A stretch of 64,000 nucleotides of DNA from Halomonas cupida. Lineage in GTDB: Bacteria > Pseudomonadota > Gammaproteobacteria > Pseudomonadales > Halomonadaceae. A model generated the notes under the pieces. It was not told the origin of the DNA and searched no databases. It was given only the letters and a program-made list of their open reading frames with translations. Positions 9,727-18,221 of the stretch are shown here, in pieces (positions within the stretch are counted from its first letter, which is position 1; each line of letters opens with the position of its first letter). The position numbers and the translations under genes are program-made. The DNA lies in the NCBI RefSeq assembly GCF_900142755.1, contig NZ_FRCA01000003.1, forward strand, positions 124,001 to 188,000. Reading direction: 5' to 3'.

Positions 9727-10075
9727 TGGGCATTATTATTGGCAGCAAGAAATTAGACTAAAGTCTAGCTCTTTCGAAGCCGCCGGCGTTAGTGCCATTC
9801 ACTCATTTATAGATGTTTTCGAATAAATCGAAGTGGTTCGCCATTCTTGCTGGCATAACATTCGATATGCTCGATGTGTGGCTGGTCAGTACCACCAGTC
9901 TGGCGTGTGAGGCCAGAGCTCCCGAGCGAAAGTGAACACTGTTCTCCCGGGCTCGTCGAGGGGCAGTGCAAGCCTTGAGAGACTGTTTTCACACAGCCCC
10001 TCGAAGCGACTTTACCTGCACATTAAACAGTTGAAAGCCCGGCACGTTCAAATTGCCCACCTGCCGCTCCAGCCA
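9727..10075. other. Intergenic region between yccS and tctA
   Basis: About 350 bases with the yccS promoter region and the 3' flank of tctA. It contains the palindrome at 9754-9767. A 61-residue minus-strand ORF (9807-9992) ends in a protein-like sequence, but I cannot place it or find a ribosome binding site. Confidence 0.45.
9754..9767. promoter_or_regulatory. Operator-like palindrome upstream of yccS
   Basis: TAGACT-AA-AGTCTA, a perfect 6-bp inverted repeat 28-41 bases upstream of the yccS start codon, where a repressor could block the promoter. No regulator gene is adjacent. Confidence 0.3.
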
Positions 10076-11590
10076 TCAAGCTTCGCCACTGGAGGTGGCT
10101 TGCGGATTCCGGCTGGAGCGATGGTTCTGCCAGAGCGTCAGCACCAGCAGTCCGACGGCGATGACCAGAAATGTCACGCTGATCGGCCGAGTGAAGAATG
10201 GCGTCCAATCTCCCTCGAACGCCTGCAGTCCACGGCGTAGGTTGGATTCCGCAATCGGGCCCAGAATCAGGCCGAGGATCACGGGGGCCGTGCCGAACTG
10301 ATAGCGGTTGAGGAAGTAACCGAGGATGCCGAAGCCAAGCATCAGATAGAGATTGAAGACATCACCGTCGACGCCATAGACCCCGATGAAACAGAACACC
10401 AGGATCGCTGCCAACAACTGTTTGCGCGGCACCATCAGCACGCGAATGAACAGCTTGATGCCCAAGCACATGATCAACAGCATGAAGACGTTGGCGACCA
10501 GATAGGCAATGAAGATGCCGTATACCGTGCCACTCTGACCGTCGAAAAGCAGCGGGCCCGGTGTAATCCCCTGGATCATCAGACCGCCGAGCAGCACCGC
10601 AGTGGCTGCCTCGCCGGGAATTCCCAGTGCCAGGGTAGGAATCAGGGCCCCGCCCAGCAGAGCATTATTGGCGCTCTCTACCGAAATGATGCCGGGCGCG
10701 TGACCGGTCCCGAACTTTTCCGGTGACCTGGAGAAGCGTCGTGTCTGGTCATAGGCCACCAGTGAGGCGATGCTGCCGCCTGCGCCGGGCACGGGACCAA
10801 CGATTGACCCCGAGGCCACGCCAGCCACAACCGCCTTCCAGTGGCGTAGCGTTTCGGCGAACCGCGGGCGCGCAATATCGATACGAGGTGTATTGCCCTG
10901 TACCCGCTGATGAGGGTCGTACTCGAATGCATCCTTGAGCACCTGGGCTACGGCGAACAAGCCGATCAGCGCTGGCAACAGGTTGATGCCTGTCAGCAGC
11001 GATAACTGGCCGAAGGTGAATCGGTCCACACCGGTAATCGGGTCAGTGCCGATAGTGGACGCAAAGAAACCAATCAGACCGGCAATCAGCCCCTTGAGCA
11101 GCGACTTACCTGCCACCGAGGCGATGATCACCAGGCCAAAGATACTGAGCGAGAAGTACTCGGCAGCGCCAAAGCGCAAGGCGAATTCAGCAATCGGCGG
11201 TGCCAGAAGGCTGAGAATGACCATACTCGCGACACCACCGAAGAATGAGGCGACGATGGCCAGCCCAAGAGCGCGACCAGCCTCGCCCTTCTGGGCCATG
11301 GGGAACCCATCGAATGTGGTCGCCACCGACGAAGGTGTGCCGGGAATATTGAGCAGAATCGCAGGGATCGAACCGCTGGCACCAGCGCCGCAAAGCGCGC
11401 CGAGCATCATGCCGATGCCCATGACCGGAGGCATGCCGAAAGTCACCGGCAGCAGTAGCGCGATCGCCATGGCCGAGGTCAGGCCAGGCAGCGCGCCCAT
11501 GATGATACCGAGCAGGGTGCCAGCAGCAATCGCCAGCAGTGTGCCTAGCTGCATCACCATCTCTAGACCATCGAGATAACCAGAAATCAT
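10076..11590 (-). CDS. tctA: Tripartite tricarboxylate transporter, large permease TctA
   Basis: The 504-residue large membrane subunit of a TTT-family secondary transporter with about 11-12 transmembrane segments. It has the family's glycine-rich duplicated motifs: GIIMGALPGLTSAMAIALL (27-46) and GSIVGPVPGAGGSIASLVAYD in the second half. It moves an organic acid delivered by TctC, driven by an ion gradient. It is the last gene of the minus-strand order gudD-tctC-tctB-tctA. The link to glucarate dehydratase suggests an aldarate (glucarate/galactarate) substrate rather than citrate; that is inference. ATG 11590 is kept as start. Confidence 0.93.
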   Translation of the reverse strand: MISGYLDGLEMVMQLGTLLAIAAGTLLGIIMGALPGLTSAMAIALLLPVTFGMPPVMGIGMMLGALCGAGASGSIPAILLNIPGTPSSVATTFDGFPMAQKGEAGRALGLAIVASFFGGVASMVILSLLAPPIAEFALRFGAAEYFSLSIFGLVIIASVAGKSLLKGLIAGLIGFFASTIGTDPITGVDRFTFGQLSLLTGINLLPALIGLFAVAQVLKDAFEYDPHQRVQGNTPRIDIARPRFAETLRHWKAVVAGVASGSIVGPVPGAGGSIASLVAYDQTRRFSRSPEKFGTGHAPGIISVESANNALLGGALIPTLALGIPGEAATAVLLGGLMIQGITPGPLLFDGQSGTVYGIFIAYLVANVFMLLIMCLGIKLFIRVLMVPRKQLLAAILVFCFIGVYGVDGDVFNLYLMLGFGILGYFLNRYQFGTAPVILGLILGPIAESNLRRGLQAFEGDWTPFFTRPISVTFLVIAVGLLVLTLWQNHRSSRNPQATSSGEA

Positions 11591-11639
11591 GACGTTCTCC
11601 TGGGGGAATCGGGACCGTCGTCCATTGAGTTACTGTGAT

Positions 11640-12146
11640 TCAATCGGGCAGCGGAATCTCGAACAGCTCGGTAAAGACGTAAAAGATCGCAATCGCCAGA
11701 ATCACAGCGAACACGGCTGCCATGAGTACGCTCTTGAGCCTCTTCATGGGGCTCAATTCCTGCCATGTGCCGCTGACGATGGCTAGTCCGATGACGCTGC
11801 AGAAGGCAAACAGGGCGGTGCTCGGGATATAACCGAGTGCTTCGAAGATCAGGATATAGCCGACGGTGAGCGCGACGATGAGCCCCCACTGCACCAGACC
11901 ACGAGCGCTTCCGGGGCGTTCTTCGGCAACATCACTGGCGCCAGCAGCTCGCCACTCGCGGATATCCTTGATCAAGCAGGGAACTGCGAACAGGAAGATC
12001 AGCCCTGATATCAACCTGGGAAAGAATGAGGGGGAGAGGTCGCCGGCGATCTCGACATTCTGCAGCGTCGTGGACAGCGCGAAGGCAGCTGCCGACGCAA
12101 TCAGCAGCACGAGATCAAACAGCGGCTTACCGATATCACGTTGCAT
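11640..12146 (-). CDS. tctB: Tripartite tricarboxylate transporter, small permease TctB
   Basis: A 168-residue membrane protein with four predicted transmembrane segments (about 10-28, 42-60, 85-110, 135-160) and the LSPSFFPRLISG motif typical of the poorly conserved TctB family. It forms the membrane unit with TctA. Located 49 bases upstream of tctA and about 90 bases downstream of tctC, on the same strand, consistent with one operon. Confidence 0.88.
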   Translation of the reverse strand: MQRDIGKPLFDLVLLIASAAAFALSTTLQNVEIAGDLSPSFFPRLISGLIFLFAVPCLIKDIREWRAAGASDVAEERPGSARGLVQWGLIVALTVGYILIFEALGYIPSTALFAFCSVIGLAIVSGTWQELSPMKRLKSVLMAAVFAVILAIAIFYVFTELFEIPLPD

Positions 12147-12238
12147 GTTTCAACACTCCAGAGACAGCAGTGACGCATTGCTGGCCGCAGGGGGAGGGTC
12201 TGGAGCGCCGGCCACACGACCGGCGCATTCCTGAAGCA

Positions 12239-13183
12239 CTACTGTGCCAGGTCCCCAGCGGCTTCGCGCATCACTTCAGCGGACTGATCGATGAAGGCAT
12301 CGAGTTCGTCACCATAGAGCGGTGCCAACTGAGTACCGAGATTGGTGGCGGTCTCTTCATAGGAACCGTCGTCGATGATCTGCTGGATCGCCTCGACCCA
12401 CTTCTGTTCGGCCTCCTCGGGGAGTCCTTTGGGCGCAGCAATACCGCGCCACACCGTCAGTGTCAGGTCGTAACCGGACTCCTGGAATGTCGGCACATCG
12501 GGCAGGGAGTCACTGCGCTGGTCGTAGGTCATGGCGAGCGCCTTGAGACGACCGGACTCCAATGCAGAGCGCAACTCGGCGCCACCGAGTACGACAGCAT
12601 CAGCGTGGTCACCCATTGCCGCAGAGATCGCCTCGGAGCCACCCGGATAAGGAATGATGTTGAAGTCCGCTCCGGTGCGGTTGGCTATCGCGACAGCGGC
12701 GATGTGTGCCGATGAGCCAACCCCGGAGACACCGACCTTGATTCTGGTACCGGACGTCGCAGCCTCGACCAGATCGTCAATATTCTCGTACTGGCTATCG
12801 CCGCCAACCGCGATAACGTAGGGCTCCTCGACCACCTTGGCGATGAAATCGAAGTCGTCATGGGTGAACGCGACGTTGCCCATTGCCTCGAGTGTGAGCA
12901 TGGCATTACTGGCGGCCAGCAGCGTGTAGCCATCGGGCTCTGAAGCGACCGCTCGCGACATGCCCACGGCACCGCCGCCGCCGGCAATATTGCGAATCAC
13001 CAGGTCCTGCCCCAGTTTCTCCTCCAGCAGCGGCTGCAGAGCACGCACGAAGGTGTCGTTGCCGCCACCCGCCGAGAACGGCACGATCATGTCGATGTTG
13101 TCCGAGGGGTAATCTTCAGCCATTGCCTGCCCGCCCGAGACCAGTGCGGTGGCAAGAGTCAGCGTACCGAGTAGCTTCTTCAT
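12239..13183 (-). CDS. tctC: TTT-family periplasmic solute-binding protein TctC/Bug
   Basis: A 314-residue Bug-type binding protein. The Sec signal peptide MKKLLGTLTLATALVSGGQAMA is followed by a mature start EDYPSDNIDMIVPFSAGGGND, which contains the conserved PFSAGG loop that grips the ligand carboxylate. It captures an organic acid in the periplasm for TctAB. Start: ATG 13183 has GGAGA six bases upstream and gives a clean signal peptide; an ATG at 13195 would add four residues. Next to gudD, so an aldarate ligand is plausible but unproven. Confidence 0.9.
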   Translation of the reverse strand: MKKLLGTLTLATALVSGGQAMAEDYPSDNIDMIVPFSAGGGNDTFVRALQPLLEEKLGQDLVIRNIAGGGGAVGMSRAVASEPDGYTLLAASNAMLTLEAMGNVAFTHDDFDFIAKVVEEPYVIAVGGDSQYENIDDLVEAATSGTRIKVGVSGVGSSAHIAAVAIANRTGADFNIIPYPGGSEAISAAMGDHADAVVLGGAELRSALESGRLKALAMTYDQRSDSLPDVPTFQESGYDLTLTVWRGIAAPKGLPEEAEQKWVEAIQQIIDDGSYEETATNLGTQLAPLYGDELDAFIDQSAEVMREAAGDLAQ

Positions 13184-13234
13184 GGTGTTCTCCATTATTC
13201 CGATGACAGGAATTCAGCGTGCGGGTTCTGGCTT

Positions 13235-14575
13235 TCAGCGCACCAGTGCCGGACGGTTGGGATCGAAGGTCCAGCCATCGATCAGGTATTGCATGGCCAT
13301 GGCATCATTGCGCCCACCAGCAGGCAGGCTGAGATAGAGCTGGTGTGCCTTTTCGATCTGCTCGTGATCGATCTCGATTCCCAGGCCCGGCGCATCGCTG
13401 ACAGCGACGCGACCATCAACAATCTGCGGCGGATTGCGTGTCAGGCGGGCATCGCCTTCCTGCCAGATCCAGTGGGTGTCCAGCGCGGTAGTACGGCCCA
13501 GAGCAGCGGCGCCGACCTGGGCGAACATCGCCAGCGAGATGTCGAAGTGGTTATTGGAGTGGGAGCCCCAGGTCATGCCGTGGTCCTGGCATAGTTGCGA
13601 GACACGAACAGCACCTGAGAGCGTCCAGAAGTGGGGGTCAGCCAGCGGGATATCCACCGAGCGCAGCATCAGCGCATGGGCCATCTCACGCCAGTTGGTG
13701 GCGACCATATTAGTGGCGACCGGTAGCCCGGTGGCATGGCGGAACTCGGCCAGGATCTCGCGGCCGGAAAACCCCTGTTCCGCCCCACACGGGTCCTCGG
13801 CATAGGCGATCACACCGTGAAGGTCCTTGCAGAGGCGAATTGCTTCGTTGAGTGACCAGGCGCCGTTGGGGTCGATGGTTACCCGCGCCTCGGGGAAGGC
13901 ATCATGCAGCGCCTTGACCGCCTCGATCTCCTGATCACCGGCCAGCGCTCCACCCTTGAGCTTGAAATCTCTGAAGCCGTAGCGGTCATGAGCGGCGCGG
14001 GCCAGTTCGACGATTCCCTGTGGCGTCATCGCCGCCTCGTCGCGCAGGTGATACCAGTCATGGCCAGCACCCGGTGTACCGCGGCGGTAATCAAGTGGCG
14101 TGTCGTGGCCGTCGCCGATGAAGAACAGGTATCCCAGTACCTCGACACTGTCGCGCTGCTTGCCTTCGCCCAACAGCTCCGCCACCGGCACATCGAGGAA
14201 CTTGCCCATCAGATCCAGCAGGGCTGCTTCGAGCGCCGCTACCGCATTGACCCGCAGCTCAAAGGTCCAGGATCCCTTGCCGAAATCCTCGAAGTCAGCG
14301 TTGCGCCCACTGGAGTGCAGAGATGACACCATGGAGCGCAACTTGCCGATGGGCTGCCCCAGCACATGGGAGCGGGCCTGTTCCAGCGACTGTTGTATCG
14401 TCTCGCCCCCGGGCGCCTCCCCAACGCCGACGTTGCCGCTGCTGTCCTCGAGAATGACGAGGTTACGCGTAAACCAGGGCGAGTGAGCACCGCCGATATT
14501 GAGCAGCATACTGTCGCGACCGGCGACCGGTATGACCTGCATGTCGGTGATGACGGGAGTTCCGTGGCTCGGCAT
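13235..14575 (-). CDS. gudD: Glucarate dehydratase
   Basis: Enolase-superfamily enzyme dehydrating D-glucarate (and L-idarate) to 5-keto-4-deoxyglucarate. The 446-residue protein has the same length as E. coli GudD and keeps its catalytic positions by count: Lys205/Lys207 in FKLKGG, metal ligands Asp235, Glu266 and Asn289, and the general base His339 in [12 protein letters not shown] 14575 with GGAGA seven bases upstream is preferred over the extended frame to 14617. It is the first gene of the operon with tctCBA, so uptake and first catabolic step are encoded together. The downstream aldolase and kinase genes are not in this window. Confidence 0.95.
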   Translation of the reverse strand: MPSHGTPVITDMQVIPVAGRDSMLLNIGGAHSPWFTRNLVILEDSSGNVGVGEAPGGETIQQSLEQARSHVLGQPIGKLRSMVSSLHSSGRNADFEDFGKGSWTFELRVNAVAALEAALLDLMGKFLDVPVAELLGEGKQRDSVEVLGYLFFIGDGHDTPLDYRRGTPGAGHDWYHLRDEAAMTPQGIVELARAAHDRYGFRDFKLKGGALAGDQEIEAVKALHDAFPEARVTIDPNGAWSLNEAIRLCKDLHGVIAYAEDPCGAEQGFSGREILAEFRHATGLPVATNMVATNWREMAHALMLRSVDIPLADPHFWTLSGAVRVSQLCQDHGMTWGSHSNNHFDISLAMFAQVGAAALGRTTALDTHWIWQEGDARLTRNPPQIVDGRVAVSDAPGLGIEIDHEQIEKAHQLYLSLPAGGRNDAMAMQYLIDGWTFDPNRPALVR

Positions 14576-15046
14576 GTACAGTTCTCCAATAGGCATTTCG
14601 GGGCGCAGTCCACCCATCCTGCTTGCCGTGATCTGCGCTAGATATTGTCAGGGACGGCAGAGTGCAGGCTGAGATGAAGCGAGAGGCTCGGGTTCGCCCT
14701 GTTCCAGTCTTGCTATTGGGGTGATATTGTCATACATAGTACAAATATGGCTGTTAGACTTTAGGTCAAAACAGTATCGGTATCGGTGGCCGAGATGAGG
14801 GAAGGGCAACAGGGTCCTGCGCCCGCAGCAACTGGTTCACGCGTGTGGCATGCCGCCAGGGCAGATAGCATGGCGACATGCTCACCAAACCACGATATCG
14901 GGCCCTGGTGAAGCAACCCTGAACCTGTATCCCGCATCATCGATGCCTACCGTCAGCGCCACGTTCAGATGCATACGGCGAGGTTGGTGAGCTCAGAATT
15001 TCGTGGTGTTCAGCGGCCAGCAAGGCCGGGCGGGCACGGCTGATAG
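14576..15046. other. Promoter region of the gudD operon
   Basis: About 470 bases without a gene, between the divergent gudD start and the 3' end of a tetR gene. An AT-rich segment (14715-14775) is the likely promoter. It contains the candidate operator TTGT-N10-ACAA (14727-14744). No transcription factor for aldarate use is encoded nearby. Confidence 0.5.
14727..14744. promoter_or_regulatory. Candidate GntR/FadR-type operator of gudD operon
   Basis: TTGTCATACATAGTACAA has inverted TTGT/ACAA ends within an AT-rich segment about 155 bases upstream of gudD. The half-sites loosely resemble operators of GntR/FadR-family regulators that often control aldarate genes. Weak evidence. Confidence 0.25.
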
Positions 15047-15643
15047 TCAAGCAGGCGTCTCCAGCAGCCCTGTCGCCATGCATCGAAATGCATCGACGGC
15101 TCTGACGAGAACTTCTGAAGGGTTGTCGCTGGCCGCGACCCAGAGCGAAGCGTTGAGCGCCGCGCCGTTCAGAAGCCGTGCGGCGGCTTCGGCATCAACC
15201 GGCTTGACGACGCCTTGTGCGATCAGCGCCTGAACCGTTTGCATCGTCGCGTGGAGACATCTGTTCTGGCTCGGCCACTTCGAGGGGTCGCCCAGCACGG
15301 CCGGCCCGTCGAGCAGCACAATGCGCTGGACCTCGGGCTCCATCGCCATCTCGATATAGGCGACGCCCTCTGCCATCAGACCTTCCCACGGGCTTTCGGC
15401 CTGGCTGCCGATAGCATGCGCTCGCTCTGCCATTTCAGCGTCGATCTGGTCGACCACTGCCGCCAACAGTCCCCGTTTGTCGCCGAAATTGTGGTAAAGA
15501 GCGCCCCGTGTCAGGCCTGCCACGGCGGTCAGGTCGTCCATCGAGGCGGTTGAATAGCCTTTCTCGGCAAAGGCCGAACGTGCAGCGCGGATCAGCTTGG
15601 CGCGGGTCTCCTCCACCATCTCGGAGCGTCGTCTCGAGGTCAC
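15047..15643 (-). CDS. TetR-family transcriptional regulator
   Basis: A repressor of about 198 residues with a typical N-terminal TetR DNA-binding domain (RAARSAFAEKGYSTASMDDLTAVAGLTRGALYHNFGDKRGLL split over residues about 18-60) and a variable ligand-binding C-terminal domain. The frame is open to 15913, but the upstream part runs through operator sequence. GTG 15643 has AAGGAG six bases upstream; the ATG at 15649 overlaps that site's end. It is divergent from a RidA-like gene, and three perfect or near-perfect palindromes lie between them, so autoregulation and control of the divergent pair are very likely. Confidence 0.88.
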   Translation of the reverse strand: MTSRRRSEMVEETRAKLIRAARSAFAEKGYSTASMDDLTAVAGLTRGALYHNFGDKRGLLAAVVDQIDAEMAERAHAIGSQAESPWEGLMAEGVAYIEMAMEPEVQRIVLLDGPAVLGDPSKWPSQNRCLHATMQTVQALIAQGVVKPVDAEAAARLLNGAALNASLWVAASDNPSEVLVRAVDAFRCMATGLLETPA

Positions 15644-15663
15644 AATCATCTCCTTTCTCTCAA

Positions 15664-15678
15664 TATACGGCCCGTATG
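15664..15678. promoter_or_regulatory. TetR operator copy 1 (weaker)
   Basis: ATACG-GCC-CGTAT inverted repeat, nearest to the tetR start. It shares the TACG...CGTA core and 3-bp spacer with the two stronger copies. Confidence 0.6.
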
Positions 15679-15685
15679 ATAATTG

Positions 15686-15702
15686 ACATACGAAGCGTAT
15701 GT
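15686..15702. promoter_or_regulatory. TetR operator copy 2
   Basis: ACATACG-AAG-CGTATGT, a perfect 7-bp inverted repeat with a 3-bp spacer. Centres of copies 2 and 3 are 28 bp apart, close to an integral number of helical turns for two dimers. Confidence 0.75.
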
Positions 15703-15713
15703 GTGATTTCTTT

Positions 15714-15730
15714 ACATACGATACGTATGT
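15714..15730. promoter_or_regulatory. TetR operator copy 3
   Basis: ACATACG-ATA-CGTATGT, with arms identical to copy 2, on the side of the divergent ridA-like gene. Together the three copies cover the intergenic promoter region. Confidence 0.75.
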
Positions 15731-15856
15731 CAATCTGCGCCTGACTGGTTCACCACAATGACGGGACTGCCGATATGGCCCGTGCGGTATCCGCCGATAG
15801 CGGCGATATCGCGCCATGCTCGGCGCGCCGTCCTTCTTCACAGAGGAATGAAACCG

Positions 15857-16255
15857 ATGGTTCAACGCGAAGCAATCATCCCGGCCAAACGACATGCGCT
15901 CTACGAGGCGCACCGTTACTCGGCAGCGATCCGCTCGGGCGATCTACTCTTCGTCTCTGGGCAGGTGGGAAGCCGCGACGACGGCTCACCGGAGCCGGAT
16001 TTCGAACGCCAGGTGCAACAGGCGTTCGACAATCTCACCACCGTCCTGGAGGCCGCTGGCTGCACTTTCCAGGACGTTATCGACATCACCACTTTCCACA
16101 CCGACCCGGAGGCTCAGTTCGAGACCATCATGGCGGTGCGCGACAGGGCCATTGGTGATCCTCCTTATCCGAACTGGACGGCAGTGGGCGTGAACTGGCT
16201 GGCGGGTTTCGACTTCGAAATCAAGGTCATTGCCCGCATACCATCAACTGACTGA
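15857..16255 (+). CDS. RidA/YjgF-family protein
   Basis: A 132-residue protein of the RidA (YjgF/YER057c/UK114) family, whose founding members hydrolyse reactive enamine/imine intermediates. Visible motifs are SGDLLFVSGQVG near residue 33, VLEAAGCTFQDVIDITTF in the middle, and NWTAVGVNWL near the end. The usual catalytic arginine (in the family's C-terminal R..VEI segment) is not present: the strand reads GFDFEIKVIARIP. It may therefore belong to a divergent subfamily without imine deaminase activity. ATG 15857 has AGAGGA nine bases upstream; an ATG at 15848 is possible. It is first in an operon with an oxidoreductase and under three TetR operators. Confidence 0.85.
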   Translation: MVQREAIIPAKRHALYEAHRYSAAIRSGDLLFVSGQVGSRDDGSPEPDFERQVQQAFDNLTTVLEAAGCTFQDVIDITTFHTDPEAQFETIMAVRDRAIGDPPYPNWTAVGVNWLAGFDFEIKVIARIPSTD

Positions 16256-16284
16256 ATGGCGCTTGAGTCGTTCGACGTAAAGGG

Positions 16285-16311
16285 CAAGCTGCTCCGGCCC
16301 GGAGCAGCTTG
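16285..16311 (+). other. Strong intercistronic hairpin
   Basis: An 11-bp perfect stem (CAAGCTGCTCC / GGAGCAGCTTG) with loop GGCCC lies 30 bases after the ridA-like stop codon and 39 bases before the next start. No T-run follows, so it is more likely an mRNA processing or stability element, or an attenuator, than a standard terminator. Confidence 0.6.
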
Positions 16312-16349
16312 CGACGGGATGGCGTGTGAAAACAAACGGAGCTTTCACG

Positions 16350-17006
16350 ATGGATGTGTTCATTATCGGGATCACGGGCAAGGTTGGATCCCTGCTGGCA
16401 CAGAAACTTGTCACCAGAGGCGATACCGTTCGTGGGCTTGTGCGTCAGGCTGAACAACGGGTAGATCTCGCCGCGCAAGGCATCGATGCGGTCGTCGGAA
16501 ACCTCGCCAGTATGACGACGGACGAGTTGGCGTTGGCCTTCAATGATGCTGATGCGATTGTTTTCACTGCTGGGTCAAACGGGGGCCAAGCGGAGATCAC
16601 CAGAGCGATCGATGACGATGGCGTTGCCAAGGCGATCAATGCATCCCGACAGGCGGGTGTTCACCGACTGGCGCTTGTCTCGGTGCTCCCGGAGTCGTGG
16701 CGGGAGCGAAACCTGAGCGACGAGGAGGAGTATTACTTCACGGCGAAGAAGAAAGCAGACATCGCGCTGAGTCGGAGCGAGCTCGATTGGCTGATCCTGC
16801 GTCCGTCACTGTTGGTCGACGATCCAGAAATTGGCACTGTTTCGCTGGGGCCCGCTGAGTTCCATGGACAGATATCTCGCGCTGATGTCGCGGAGACCCT
16901 AGCCGAATTGCTCCATGAGCCACGTATCAGGCAGCAGATTCTTGAGCTCAACGTCGGATCCGTGCCGATCCGAGATGCTGTTCAAGCCAACCGGCACCGG
17001 TATTAG
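16350..17006 (+). CDS. NAD(P)-binding oxidoreductase (atypical SDR)
   Basis: A 218-residue Rossmann protein beginning MDVFIIGITGKVGSLLAQKL, the GxxGxxG nucleotide-binding loop of the extended/atypical SDR (NmrA/YhfK-like) group. A serine-containing strand (RLALVSVLPE) and YYFTAKKKAD supply the SDR-like Tyr/Lys region. Substrate unknown; relatives are often annotated NAD(P)H-binding or flavin-reductase-like. ATG 16350 with GGAG nine bases upstream is preferred over the in-frame 16326. It is co-directional with the ridA-like gene and probably in the same TetR-controlled unit, despite the hairpin between them. Confidence 0.8.
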   Translation: MDVFIIGITGKVGSLLAQKLVTRGDTVRGLVRQAEQRVDLAAQGIDAVVGNLASMTTDELALAFNDADAIVFTAGSNGGQAEITRAIDDDGVAKAINASRQAGVHRLALVSVLPESWRERNLSDEEEYYFTAKKKADIALSRSELDWLILRPSLLVDDPEIGTVSLGPAEFHGQISRADVAETLAELLHEPRIRQQILELNVGSVPIRDAVQANRHRY

Positions 17007-17169
17007 GCCACGCAGCGTGGGAGCACCAATGACAGGTCCGCCGATCTCCTCGGGCCTTCTCGGATCTGCTCCATGGCTTCCGCGCGAACAACGCCGGCCA
17101 ACGGGCTCTGTCACGGGGCTCTCTGAAACGTCTCGAAGGCTTCTCGTCCCGGTAACCCGGTCTGTGGCG

Positions 17170-17832
17170 TTACAGGGCACGCGCAACAATGAAAGGACGG
17201 CGGTCGCTCTTCTTCGAGCCGTGGCGTTCGTTTTCCAGAATTTCGAAACCAGCAGCGCAGATCGCCTCTTCGAGTGAAGCGGTGGAAAAGGTGGTGACGC
17301 TGGGCGCTTTGCCCACGAGGCGCATAACTGGAATAGCCAGGCGGATGAGTGGGCTCATGTCGCCGACGCAGGGTGTCTTGGAGATGAAGAGGCCTCCCGG
17401 CGCGAGCAGGCTGTGGATACCCCCCAGCACGGCAGGTAGGTCTCCGGCGAGGTGAAGGTAGTTGAAGCCGAGAACAGCGTCATAGCGAATGTGCTCGTCC
17501 ACCAGAGTGTCGGCGGTTGCCTGGCGAAAGCTCAATGGAATGCTCTGCTCGTTCTGTTGAGCCCCGGCGAGCCTTTCCTGCGCAATGGCAATCATGTTCG
17601 CGGAAATGTCGGTGGCCAGATAGCTCTCCGTGGCATCTGCAAGGCGCAGTGCTGCCGTACCTGTACCACATCCCAGTTCCAGTACCCGTGCACCCGGGAC
17701 CATGAGCGCGCGCGTGCGTGCCAGAGTTCTCTCGAACCCGGCCTCGTCGCCAATGGGAGAGGTGGAATATTTCCGGGCAGTCTTGTCCCAGAAGCGCGCA
17801 TCGCTCCCGCTTATCTGCTGTTTCTGCTCCAT
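17170..17832 (-). CDS. Class I SAM-dependent methyltransferase
   Basis: A 220-residue cytoplasmic methyltransferase. It has motif I VLELGCGTGTAAL (51-63), the acidic motif II region YLATDISANMI, and motif IV-like YDAVLGFNYLHL. The late segment LLAPGGLFISKTPC fits UbiE/Methyltransf_11-type enzymes. The substrate cannot be read from sequence. Converges with the preceding oxidoreductase gene; ATG 17832 is the natural start. Confidence 0.85.
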   Translation of the reverse strand: MEQKQQISGSDARFWDKTARKYSTSPIGDEAGFERTLARTRALMVPGARVLELGCGTGTAALRLADATESYLATDISANMIAIAQERLAGAQQNEQSIPLSFRQATADTLVDEHIRYDAVLGFNYLHLAGDLPAVLGGIHSLLAPGGLFISKTPCVGDMSPLIRLAIPVMRLVGKAPSVTTFSTASLEEAICAAGFEILENERHGSKKSDRRPFIVARAL

Positions 17833-18141
17833 CTGCCTTGCCTCGATTACCTGGGTTCAAAAGATAACTGCAGAATTCTGGACCATACGCTAGAAACATG
17901 ACGAACAGCGCCTGTACCTCCCTGCTTGATTGACCAAAGTGAAGCAGAGTATGGGATTTGCCGACAACCGCCCCTCGTCCATCCGCCAATTCAATGCATG
18001 GACCTTCAAGACGTACACAGGTGTCTCTTGCCCCCGCTTGTGGCTGGACTATCGCCACGGGACTCATGCTGGTTCCCGTCCATTGATCACCCTGAATCTG
18101 CATTCGGTTCCATGGGATGGACGTGTTTCATCATTCAGTCA

Positions 18142-18167
18142 AATAAGATTCATGAATGTATCTTGAC
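18142..18167. promoter_or_regulatory. TetR-type operator A (AATAAGAT-N10-ATCTTGAC)
   Basis: The left half-site AATAAGAT equals that of the perfect palindrome at 22339-22368; the right half keeps ATCTT. Same 10-bp spacing. Lies just upstream of the presumed -35 box of the ompV-like operon. Confidence 0.6.
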
Positions 18168-18183
18168 GAATGGCCGTAAGGCG

Positions 18184-18209
18184 AACAAGATGCGTTGGCG
18201 TATCTTATT
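18184..18209. promoter_or_regulatory. TetR-type operator B (AACAAGAT-N10-ATCTTATT)
   Basis: One mismatch to an 8-bp perfect inverted repeat with 10-bp spacing, located immediately before the ribosome binding site of the ompV-like gene. Binding here would block transcription of the whole operon. Confidence 0.65.
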
Positions 18210-18221
18210 TGGAGATTTGCT

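Larger units (their letters stand above)
17833..18221. other. Divergent promoter region with operators
   Basis: About 390 bases between the methyltransferase gene and the outward-facing ompV/mipA-like gene. The right part is AT-rich and carries two copies of an inverted repeat (18142-18167, 18184-18209) also found upstream of a tetR gene 4 kb away. A TTGACG hexamer (18164-18169) could serve as the -35 box, with the second operator over the -10 region. Confidence 0.6.

Noticed and set aside
9807..9992. 61-residue minus-strand ORF with protein-like end (HIEHIECYASKNGEPLRFIRKHL region)
   Set aside because: The C-terminal part looks somewhat protein-like, but there is no ribosome binding site and no family I can name; left as unresolved intergenic DNA.
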